The notes beneath the pieces were generated by a model. That model made no database searches and was not told where the DNA came from. It was given only the letters and a program-made list of their open reading frames with translations. This document shows positions 8,641 through 17,116 of a stretch of DNA of 64,000 nt, one piece after another. The number at the start of each line of letters is the position of its first letter. The stretch's first letter is position 1. Both the position numbers and the translations under genes were made by a program. This stretch comes from an uncultured Bacillota bacterium (GTDB lineage: Bacteria > Bacillota > Dethiobacteria > DTU022 > UBA8154): NCBI GenBank assembly GCA_937973635.1, contig CALJJZ010000029.1, positions 33,191 to 97,190 of the forward strand, written 5' to 3'.

Positions 8641-10269
8641 TTGAGAAAGGCAGGCATTGCCCTTGATCTTGGCACCAGCGGTTTTCGTGGTCAGTTAATT
8701 GACCTTGTCGACAGGCGGGTAATAGCTACAGCAATTACAGCGCGTCACCCCTTACCGGGAGCTAATGTTATCGATCATCTTAACTTCGCCCTGGAATCAG
8801 GCACGGCTGCAGCGCAAAAGATCATGATCGCCGCCATTAATCAACTTATCGATTTACTGGTAGCAGGCAGGGAAACAAAGGTAGAACGCCTGGCGGTCTG
8901 CGGTAACCCTATTCAGCTTTCTCTTTTTGAGAATATGGAAATACGGGACCTGGCCTTTACCGGAGAAAGAAAACAGCAGCTTTTGGGCCTGATTCCTCCG
9001 AATCGGGGAAGCAAAGAGTACAAGGGGGAACATTTTCCTGAATTGCACGTACCCTGTGGATCCCTTGTTTTGCTCCCGCCGGCGGTAAAGCATGAGATTG
9101 GTGCCGATGCCCTGGCGCTGCTGCTCCTTTCCGGGATACTGGAGCAGGAAAAGATTTCCTTGGCTACTGACTATGGGACAAATGCGGAGATTGCCCTTAA
9201 GGTTGGAGATAAAATAATTACTGGCTCCTGTGCTGCAGGCCCTGCTCTGGAAGGGCAGCATATTCATAGAGGTATGCTGGCCGCTCCTGGAGCTATTACT
9301 GATCTGTTACCACAGGGAAACGGAGACCGCTGTCTGATACTTGATGAAAAAATGATGCCTGCGGAGGGGGATATTGTGCGCCTCGATACGGGGGCTGTCC
9401 TGACACGGAGCAGGACCAGGGCCAAGGGCATCACAGGTACAGGTGTTATCGCTGTCGTTTCCCGCGGCCTGGAAACGGGCCTGATTAAGCTGCCGCGGAT
9501 TAACAGCCCCAGCACCTATATTCGCTTGGCTGATGAGCTGCGTTTCGGTGAAGATGACCTGGCTGAAGCGGGAAAAGCTATTGGCGCCATTAGGGCCGGC
9601 TACCTCACGCTAGCGGCAGAAGCAGGTATAAACGCCGATGACATTGAGGTGGCGTTTATGGCCGGCGCCTCTGGTACATTTGTGGACGCCCTTAAAGCTA
9701 TGCATGTTGGTCTTGTTCCACCCCGGGTCAGGGAAATCTACCAGGTAGGCAATACATCCCTCAATTTGGCGCGCATGCTGGTAGAGGAACCGCAGCTGCT
9801 TGCTTTCCTGGAAGAAAAGGCAAAGGAACTGCGGGCCAACCATTGCATGTTTGGCAATTCCAAAGTTTTTGAAAAGGCCTATTTGTTGGAGATATCTTAC
9901 TGGACAGAAGGGCTGCCCTGGGAGGATTATGTAAAATTTTCTGCCATGTATCATCTCCCCTCCATCTCTCTACCCTGGAACCAAGTGCAGGTAACGAGGA
10001 AAGTACTGCGAGACATTGATGATACTGGACCAGGCGGCATACAAAGCATTGAAAAAGTTGGCATAGAGATACACAAAGAGATAGCAGGATGCAGCAGATG
10101 CGGCAAGTGTGTAGAGGAATGCCCTGAAGGTGCCCTTTCCTTTGATGGGCAATTGGCTATTGCCATGTCTATGGACCGCTGCAGCGGGACGGCTTGTCGA
10201 CGCTGCGAACATCTTTGCCCGGAGAAAGCATTTCATCTCCCGGCATTTTGGTTAGAAATCTTTAGATAA
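8641..10269 (+). CDS. RamA-like corrinoid protein reductive activator (ASKHA/DUF4445 with C-terminal ferredoxin domain)
   Basis: GIALDLGTSGFRG, ATDYGTNAEIAL, C-terminal CSRCGKCVEECPEGAL...CSGTACRRCEHLCPEK; in the mta operon. Confidence 0.88.
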   Translation: MRKAGIALDLGTSGFRGQLIDLVDRRVIATAITARHPLPGANVIDHLNFALESGTAAAQKIMIAAINQLIDLLVAGRETKVERLAVCGNPIQLSLFENMEIRDLAFTGERKQQLLGLIPPNRGSKEYKGEHFPELHVPCGSLVLLPPAVKHEIGADALALLLLSGILEQEKISLATDYGTNAEIALKVGDKIITGSCAAGPALEGQHIHRGMLAAPGAITDLLPQGNGDRCLILDEKMMPAEGDIVRLDTGAVLTRSRTRAKGITGTGVIAVVSRGLETGLIKLPRINSPSTYIRLADELRFGEDDLAEAGKAIGAIRAGYLTLAAEAGINADDIEVAFMAGASGTFVDALKAMHVGLVPPRVREIYQVGNTSLNLARMLVEEPQLLAFLEEKAKELRANHCMFGNSKVFEKAYLLEISYWTEGLPWEDYVKFSAMYHLPSISLPWNQVQVTRKVLRDIDDTGPGGIQSIEKVGIEIHKEIAGCSRCGKCVEECPEGALSFDGQLAIAMSMDRCSGTACRRCEHLCPEKAFHLPAFWLEIFR

Positions 10270-10461
10270 TTTTAAATTACTCCCTCCCATGTTCTCTTCT
10301 ATTATTTATTGATAAATGCCTCTTTTAAAAGCCTCTGCGTGATTAAATATTATGCGAAAATTTTTAATCCCGGTTCAAAAAAAAAGGAAAATGATGTTTT
10401 GTAACGAATTATTTACCATATAACTTGGTACAAGCGGTTTGGTGTTAGGAGAGACAAAGAA

Positions 10462-11310
10462 TTGCTTTATTACTATGGTGTTGTTTTGCTCGTTGCCTTC
10501 TTTTTTTATGGGGTGCTCCTTTTACTTAAAAAAAAAATTCCAGGGCTCTCTGCCCGGTTAAGTTTATATGTGGTGCTTTGGGCGTTGATTCTTTCTTTTT
10601 CTCTACCATTGCTAATAAGCGTTATTTTACCGGGGGTTACTTTTCTTATTTTGCTCTTTCTTTTTTTGGCAGGCGGGATTTTAATTCTCAATTATACCAG
10701 CAGTGATGAAAATCGGCGGGGAACGGAAATTTCTGCCCGCATCCCTGCCTCTGTAAAACCACAACAGGGACAAGATAATGAGGCGGAGCAACCTGTTCCG
10801 TCAGTTTTCCCTGAGCAGGTGGAATTTCCTGAGCAGGCAGAATTGCCAGGACTGCAAGGAGAAGAACCGCTTTTAATGTTTGGAAGCGAGTATGTCCAGG
10901 AGTTGGAGAAGGAGGTCCTCTTATTGCCAGAACGGGTGTTTTCCACGGCAGAACTTATTGAAAGTGCGTTTATGGCTAGGCAGGAAGGAAATTATGCTTT
11001 GGCAGCGGAAAAGCTTAAGCTTTCTCTGGCAAAGACGACAGATATTGCCATGAAGGGGTTAATCTACACAGAACTGACCTTTCTTTATAAAGAAATGGGG
11101 AAATATATGGAGGCGGCAGGTATGCTCCAAAGCTTTATTTCCGAGAATAGCACTGTGCTTTCCCCGGCTTTACATCGTCAATTCACCCTTTTCGTGGAAT
11201 TCTTAAAGACAGTTGACCAATTGTTGATTAAGGCGGATCAACCGGGTATACCTTATTCAAAGGTTCCCCGTTTAATCAAACTCCGCGCAGAGAAAATATT
11301 AAAGGGATGA
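10462..11310 (+). CDS. Hypothetical protein with N-terminal TM segments and a TPR-like C-terminal region
   Basis: Two hydrophobic N-terminal segments, acidic linker, C-terminal helical repeat-like region (ARQEGNYALAAEKLKLSL). Confidence 0.6.
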   Translation: MLYYYGVVLLVAFFFYGVLLLLKKKIPGLSARLSLYVVLWALILSFSLPLLISVILPGVTFLILLFLFLAGGILILNYTSSDENRRGTEISARIPASVKPQQGQDNEAEQPVPSVFPEQVEFPEQAELPGLQGEEPLLMFGSEYVQELEKEVLLLPERVFSTAELIESAFMARQEGNYALAAEKLKLSLAKTTDIAMKGLIYTELTFLYKEMGKYMEAAGMLQSFISENSTVLSPALHRQFTLFVEFLKTVDQLLIKADQPGIPYSKVPRLIKLRAEKILKG

Positions 11311-11343
11311 TAAATTTTATATTATTTGTTGGGGGGTATGTTC

Positions 11344-12180
11344 ATGAAAAGAAGTAAGGAGATTATTGGTGTGCCTGTCATTAGTATTGCAGCCGGAGCG
11401 CAGGTTGGTACAATTAAAAACCTGCTCATCAATCCTCAAAAGAAAACTATTGAGTTTTTACTTCTCAGCGAAACAGAAGCAAAGGAAGGAGTTAAGGGCC
11501 TGCCTTTCAGTTATGCTGAAGGAGTAGGCGAATATGCTGTGACTGTGGAAAACGAAAATTTTATTATCGAGCTTTCCCGCATCGGAGTTTTGTGGGAACT
11601 ATTGGAAAAAAGCATTAATATTATTGGTAGCAAGGTCATTACCCGTAAAGGTAAGTACCTGGGAGATGCCTGTGAGTTTTCCGTGGATACAGAAACTGGA
11701 AGGATAGCAGATATTTATTTTCAAGATAAGGAGAAGGAAAATAGTATCCCTATACAAAGCGTCATTACCATTGGCCAAGAAGTTCTCATCGTGGAAGACT
11801 CTGCGCTAGCGTTGCCAGCCGGAGCTGTCCATGCATCTATAGCTGATGGAGGTAACTTAAATTTTAAAGCGGGAAATGAAAAATCTTCCGGTGAAGATGC
11901 AGCTATCCTTGCTAAAGAGGATGCATCCCTATTGGACAAGCTCCCTACAGAAAGAGAACTGCTTACAAACCGTGCTAATGCTGATTTGGATCCCGCAGAC
12001 GCTTTTATCAGAAGGCAGAGGCAATTTTTAATTGGCAAAACCCTGGTCAAAGATTTTCAGTCCAAGGACGGAGAGGTGTTGGCCTGGGAAAATGATATAA
12101 TTACAGAAGAGCTCTTTGAAAAAGTTTATAAGCTAGGAGCACAAAAAATTATGGAGCTGGCGTTGGCCGTGAGGGATTAA
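11344..12180 (+). CDS. PRC-barrel domain-containing protein
   Basis: Tandem PRC-barrel signatures (IIGVPVISIAAGAQVGTIKNLLINPQ; GSKVITRKGKYLGDACEFSVDTETGRI). Confidence 0.75.
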   Translation: MKRSKEIIGVPVISIAAGAQVGTIKNLLINPQKKTIEFLLLSETEAKEGVKGLPFSYAEGVGEYAVTVENENFIIELSRIGVLWELLEKSINIIGSKVITRKGKYLGDACEFSVDTETGRIADIYFQDKEKENSIPIQSVITIGQEVLIVEDSALALPAGAVHASIADGGNLNFKAGNEKSSGEDAAILAKEDASLLDKLPTERELLTNRANADLDPADAFIRRQRQFLIGKTLVKDFQSKDGEVLAWENDIITEELFEKVYKLGAQKIMELALAVRD

Positions 12181-12181
12181 A

Positions 12182-13543
12182 ATGCGGTTCTCTCCATTAT
12201 TTAAAGCAGGATACCCTTTAAAACTGGCTCTACTGTTACTGGTGCTTTTGCAGTTCGTTTTTGGTATAAGCGGAGGTATCCTGGCTGCGGGTTTGTACTA
12301 TGCCAGGAGTGATCGGATTGTACCTGGTGTGGAAGTGTCTGGCGTTTCCCTCCATGGTTTGACCCGAATCCAGGCTCTGGAATTATTGGAATCTTCCCTA
12401 GAGCTCCCTCCGGAGATAAGCCTTGTTTGGGAGGGGAAAAGATTTGTTATTCCCCTTGAGCCATCTACCGGCCGTTACCTGTTTGAGGAATTAATTGACA
12501 GGGTAGAAGATGATTTTACGTTATTTAACATTATCAGGTGGTTTCCCCATGCTTATCGCTTGACCCCGGCAGTGGAGGTTTCTCCTTTGTTGATTACGGA
12601 GGAGTTAACAAAAATTAAAGAAATAATTGACCAGGAAGCAGAGGACGCCCGTATCATTGTGGAAGAAGGTGTGCCCCGGGTTGTGGCAGAAAGGTGGGGC
12701 ATAAGCCTTGATCTTGAGGGCAGCCAGGAGACGATTTTAAAATACCTGGCTATGGGGATGACAGAGGATATACCGCTACAGGTTACGCGCATCCCTCCGC
12801 AAATCTCCGGCGATCAGTTGCCCGATTTTAGTAATCTCCTTGGCTCTAGCAGTACACCCTTGGGGGAAAGTGAGCCTGACCGCAGGCATAATATTGCCCT
12901 TGCTACAGAAACGTTCAATTTATTACAAATTGAGCCGGGCAAGATATTTTCTTTTAATGAGACACTGGGGCCTGCTACTCTGGAAAAAGGCTTTCTTCAA
13001 GTATTGATGATTCAAAACGGCCAATTTGTTCCCGGTGTCGGCGGCGGTATATGCCAGGTAGCTACAACCATATACCAGGCGGCCCTTAAAGCAGAGCTGG
13101 AAATTGTCCAGCGTTCGGCCCACAGTCGGCCTGTTTTTTACGTTCCTCTGGGGCAGGATGCCACGGTAAGTTATAATTTGCTTGATTTGAAGATTAGAAA
13201 TAATCTGAAGTCCCCTGTCATGCTGGTAGGCGAAATGGACGATTTAAACTTGCATTTTAAAATTTTCGGCGCAGCAAAGGATGGCAACAGGAGGGTAGAA
13301 TTAAGTAGTGAAGAGGTAGAAGTGTTGTCTCCCAAGCTGCTGGAGCAGCCAGATCCAAATTTGCCCCTGGGGGTAAGGCAGCTTGTGCGGGAAGGAGAAG
13401 AAGGGTATAAGGTTAATGTATACCGTATTGTTTACGAAAATGAGATGAAAGTTGCCAGGGAGTTGATTTCCACAGACTATTATATGCCGGTACACGCAAT
13501 AGTAAGAGTGGGAACCAAACAGGTTTCCCCGCGGCTGAAATAG
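12182..13543 (+). CDS. VanW family / peptidoglycan-binding-like domain protein
   Basis: VanW signature GKIFSFNETLGPATLEKGF...GVGGGICQVATTIYQAAL...R..HS.PV.Y. Confidence 0.88.
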   Translation: MRFSPLFKAGYPLKLALLLLVLLQFVFGISGGILAAGLYYARSDRIVPGVEVSGVSLHGLTRIQALELLESSLELPPEISLVWEGKRFVIPLEPSTGRYLFEELIDRVEDDFTLFNIIRWFPHAYRLTPAVEVSPLLITEELTKIKEIIDQEAEDARIIVEEGVPRVVAERWGISLDLEGSQETILKYLAMGMTEDIPLQVTRIPPQISGDQLPDFSNLLGSSSTPLGESEPDRRHNIALATETFNLLQIEPGKIFSFNETLGPATLEKGFLQVLMIQNGQFVPGVGGGICQVATTIYQAALKAELEIVQRSAHSRPVFYVPLGQDATVSYNLLDLKIRNNLKSPVMLVGEMDDLNLHFKIFGAAKDGNRRVELSSEEVEVLSPKLLEQPDPNLPLGVRQLVREGEEGYKVNVYRIVYENEMKVARELISTDYYMPVHAIVRVGTKQVSPRLK

Positions 13544-13593
13544 CTATACCAAATAAATGCAGAGAAGAAACCGGCAGTGGGGGGAAGAGGAAT

Positions 13594-15384
13594 TTGACAC
13601 AAAAGGAGAGGGATGGCCTTATTGGCGTTATTGAAGGGAAGATTAAGATAACCGACCCGGCAGAAGGTGGCAAAGCTGCTGTGTTGATACCCCCAGATGA
13701 GGGGGGGATTATATATGTAAACGGAATAGAGCTGGAAAAGCCTATTGCGTGTAGCTCAAACGATGTAATTGTTGTTGAACCAACTGTCTATATGGAAGAA
13801 CCCCGTATTGAAGTAAAAATCTCCCCTGACGGACTTTATGCCCTCGCTGCTGTATTCCCTCGCATTATTACCTCTTACCAGTTAGAAGAGGCGCCCATGG
13901 CTCCCAGTTTAAAACCGCAGTTTACCAGGCAGGAAAAGGTTGAGAAAATCCTTACCCTAGAACAGGCAGAACAAGAAATACGTAGGCATAATATTGTCAC
14001 GGGCCTTAATATTACGGCACTGAAAGAGCTTGTGGTTAATGCAGACGGCGAGTTTAAAACAATTGCTCGGGGCCGCGCCATGGAAGAAGGAGTGGACGGC
14101 CGCCTAGAGTTTATTATCAATCCCCAGGTTGAGGTTATTAGTTACGATGACAGTTATCAAAAAGCTGATTTTCGTGAAAAGTACCGTTATCCCGCGGTAA
14201 AACAGGGAGATATTATAGCTATTCTGCACCCTCCTCAAGAGGGAAAGTCCGGCATGAAGGTTACCGGCGAGCCTATTATACCCAAACCGGTGAAAGGGGC
14301 CAAAGTAAGGTGCGGTGAAGGAGCCGCTCTGGCCCAAAACCAGAGAGAGATTGTTGCCCTCAAAGATGGGCGGTTAATAGTAACAGGCAATAATATTAAA
14401 GTTGTCAACCTGTTGTTGCATAATGGCGATGTTAACCTGGAGAGCGGGAACCTGCGTTTTAACGGGGATATCCGTGTTTTTGGCAATGTTACAGAAGGAA
14501 TGCTGGTGGAGGCACGAGATACCCTCATCGTTGAAGGCAGTTGCTATGGTGCCGTATTGAAAGCAGGCGGTGGTATTAATATCAGTAAAAATATGATTAA
14601 AACTGAGGCCCAAGGGGGTATATTTTATACGCTGCTACGTGAGATCTATATTTTAATGACTCAACTTGCGGAAGAGCTGGAAAGCTTTATTAATAACTTT
14701 AACCAGATACTCAAAGGTTTGGCCCAAAAAGGGCAGCAGGTTAACGATGAATTTATACTGCGCATTGTAAAGCTTTTAACAGACAAGTCTTCAGGCTTAC
14801 AGGATAACCTTAAGCTCCTTTTACAAAAACTGGCGAACAATGATTATTCTTATCTTCATGAGACCCTTGAGTCTCTTAAAAAGCTTGAACAGATCCTTTC
14901 TTTAAAAGTGCGGATTGGCAGTGCAAAGGAGCTTGAAGCTCTGTTAGCAAAATTTAATGACTTGCTCCAGGGTTATCTTGAAGCTTTGCGGGAGATTCCG
15001 CCCCTTACAGCTTCATATGTGCAAAACTGTAATCTGGTGCACAGTGGTGATATTGAGATCAACGGCCCCGGATGCTATTTTTCAACACTGCAGTCCGGAG
15101 GCGAAGTAAGGGTAACCGGGGTCTTCCGCGGGGGCAGTATCAGGGCTGAAGGCAATGTCAGGGTTAAAGAGTTCATCTGCATCACTACTACTGCGGAGGG
15201 CCTTGATAAAAGATCTACCATCCGCGTGAAAGTACCCGAGAAGGCGGCAGTTTATTTTGACCTTGTTCATGAAGACACTACGGTACAGATAGGCAAAATG
15301 ATCTATCGTTTTGACCGGAATTATTCCAAAATAAAGGTAAGCTATGACCCCCAGGAAGGAATGTTAAAATTAACTAATTTTTAA
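13594..15384 (+). CDS. FapA family (DUF342) protein
   Basis: DUF342-type beta-helix core (GDVNLESGNLRFNGDIRVFGNVTEGMLVEARDTLIVEGSCYGA). Confidence 0.85.
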   Translation: MTQKERDGLIGVIEGKIKITDPAEGGKAAVLIPPDEGGIIYVNGIELEKPIACSSNDVIVVEPTVYMEEPRIEVKISPDGLYALAAVFPRIITSYQLEEAPMAPSLKPQFTRQEKVEKILTLEQAEQEIRRHNIVTGLNITALKELVVNADGEFKTIARGRAMEEGVDGRLEFIINPQVEVISYDDSYQKADFREKYRYPAVKQGDIIAILHPPQEGKSGMKVTGEPIIPKPVKGAKVRCGEGAALAQNQREIVALKDGRLIVTGNNIKVVNLLLHNGDVNLESGNLRFNGDIRVFGNVTEGMLVEARDTLIVEGSCYGAVLKAGGGINISKNMIKTEAQGGIFYTLLREIYILMTQLAEELESFINNFNQILKGLAQKGQQVNDEFILRIVKLLTDKSSGLQDNLKLLLQKLANNDYSYLHETLESLKKLEQILSLKVRIGSAKELEALLAKFNDLLQGYLEALREIPPLTASYVQNCNLVHSGDIEINGPGCYFSTLQSGGEVRVTGVFRGGSIRAEGNVRVKEFICITTTAEGLDKRSTIRVKVPEKAAVYFDLVHEDTTVQIGKMIYRFDRNYSKIKVSYDPQEGMLKLTNF

Positions 15385-15461
15385 CATCTATGTCGTCTGC
15401 TATTTTTTGCACTTGTCCCATTCAGTCCATATTAAACTGAACCCTCCCTTGCTCGGCTTCA

Positions 15462-15490
15462 TTGACAGTTAAGAAGAAGTAATGTAACAT
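15462..15490 (+). promoter_or_regulatory. Sigma-A-like promoter (TTGACA-N17-TAACAT)
   Basis: Perfect -35, 17-nt spacer, acceptable -10; upstream of the small ORF at 15536. Confidence 0.5.
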
Positions 15491-15535
15491 GATAGAAGAA
15501 TCGTGAAATCATTGTTTGAAGCGGGAGGAAGAAGA

Positions 15536-15703
15536 ATGGAAGAGGTAAAAAAAGCACTTAAAGAGATGGCTCCCCAGGGTAAAATCCCCTGTGTTATGGC
15601 GTTCAAAATTGCCAGGGAGCATGATTGTGCCATAGCCGAAGTAGGCAAGCTATGTAATGAGATGGAAATAAAAATAATTAGTTGCCAGCTTGGTTGTTTT
15701 TAA
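15536..15703 (+). CDS. Small (55 aa) conserved-looking protein ending CQLGCF
   Basis: RBS GGGAGGAAG before ATG at 15536; Cys-containing C-terminus; lies directly upstream of moeA. Confidence 0.65.
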   Translation: MEEVKKALKEMAPQGKIPCVMAFKIAREHDCAIAEVGKLCNEMEIKIISCQLGCF

Positions 15704-15740
15704 TGTAATGTAAATAATGTAAATGAGGAATCTTTTTCCC

Positions 15741-15802
15741 AGGGCCTAAGGGAACGGCGATGCTGTCGGAAAAGGCGGACTCTGTTCCCTGTTTTTTTAT
15801 AT
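15741..15802 (+). promoter_or_regulatory. Structured element / intrinsic terminator-like hairpin in the moeA leader
   Basis: CAGGGcctaaGGGAAC ... GTTCCCTGTTTTTTT: long-loop hairpin with T-tract between the small ORF and moeA. Confidence 0.45.
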
Positions 15803-15838
15803 AAAATACCTTTTATCTACTTTTTGGGGTGAAAAAAC

Positions 15839-17095
15839 TTGCTGACAGTTTTGTCTGTGGACCGTGCACGGGAGGAGATCATCTCTTCACTACGTGGTTG
15901 GTCGGCAAAAGTAGAAAACGTTTCCCTCAAAAATGCACCCGGACGGGTTACCTCCGGGGATATTTTTGCGCCGGAAACCTTGCCTCCTTTCCCCCGTTCT
16001 ACCATGGATGGGTTTGCTGTTTGCAGCGCCGACACTTTTGGTGCTTCTGAAGAGTTGCCCGCCATTCTTTCTCTTAGAGGAAACATCCTTATGGGCCAGA
16101 AACCACCTGGACCAATTTTTCCCGGTGAAGCCATGTCTATACCTACAGGAGGCATGTTGCCTGTAGGCAGCGATAGCGTAGCAATGATCGAATATTGTGA
16201 ATTGCTGGGCAATAACGTAGCTGTTTTCCGCCCCGTGGCCCCCCTGGAAAACACTATCCAACCTGGCGATGATTTTAAAAGTGGGGACCTTCTTTTTCCT
16301 GCGGGGCATTACCTGCGACCTCAGGATATTGGCATTCTGGCGGCCCAAGGTATTATGCAGCTTAGTGTTATAGCCAGGCCCCAGGTTAAAATATTTTCTA
16401 CCGGCGATGAGATTGTCCCCCCTGAAAGACAGCCAGAGCCTGGGCAGGTAAGGGATGTAAACAGTTATTTGCTGGCGTCCCAGGTGCAGGAAAGCGGCGG
16501 CGAACCAGTTTATGGCGGTATTATCCCTGATCGCCAAGAATCGCTCAGCTCCGCCCTGGAGCAGGCGCTGGAGGATGATGTGGATATGGTGCTTGTTTCG
16601 GGGGGCAGCTCTGTGGGAACCAGGGATGTAGCCATTGATGCCATTAACGCCTTGCCCGGAGAAGGAGTGCTGTTCCATGGTGTAGCAATGCGGCCGGGTA
16701 AGCCGCTTCTATACGGCAAAAGCAAAGGCAAACCAATCTTTGGGCTGTCTGGCAACCCGGTATCGGCCATGTTTGGGTTCATTTTATTTGTCAAGCCTGC
16801 ATTGCGCCTTATGTGTGGCCTCTCCCCCCTTGCACCCTTTACGCCAACGGTGGAGGCGTTGCTGCTAACGAATATTGCTTCCCCCGGGGGGAGAGAAGAT
16901 TATGTAAGGGTATCTCTGGAATATGCTTGTGAAGATAAAAAGGTTAAAGAAAAAGGTGAAATTCTTTGGGCACGTCCTGTATATGGTGGCCCCGGGCTCT
17001 TGCATACGGTAGTCCAGGGAGACGGCTATATTGTAATTCCCAGGGATGTGGAAGGATTGGACGAGGGCAGCAGAGTAAAAGTGTTTTTATTCTAA
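15839..17095 (+). CDS. moeA: Molybdopterin molybdenumtransferase MoeA
   Basis: PPFPRSTMDGFAV, TGDEIV, VSGGSSVGTRD, MRPGKPLLYG...GLSGNPVSA motifs. Confidence 0.93.
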   Translation: MLTVLSVDRAREEIISSLRGWSAKVENVSLKNAPGRVTSGDIFAPETLPPFPRSTMDGFAVCSADTFGASEELPAILSLRGNILMGQKPPGPIFPGEAMSIPTGGMLPVGSDSVAMIEYCELLGNNVAVFRPVAPLENTIQPGDDFKSGDLLFPAGHYLRPQDIGILAAQGIMQLSVIARPQVKIFSTGDEIVPPERQPEPGQVRDVNSYLLASQVQESGGEPVYGGIIPDRQESLSSALEQALEDDVDMVLVSGGSSVGTRDVAIDAINALPGEGVLFHGVAMRPGKPLLYGKSKGKPIFGLSGNPVSAMFGFILFVKPALRLMCGLSPLAPFTPTVEALLLTNIASPGGREDYVRVSLEYACEDKKVKEKGEILWARPVYGGPGLLHTVVQGDGYIVIPRDVEGLDEGSRVKVFLF

Positions 17096-17116
17096 GGATA
17101 TGGAGGCCCTTACAAA

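Noticed and set aside
15890-16678. 262-aa antisense ORF opposite moeA
   Set aside because: Overlaps a confident moeA; low-complexity shadow translation with no domain.
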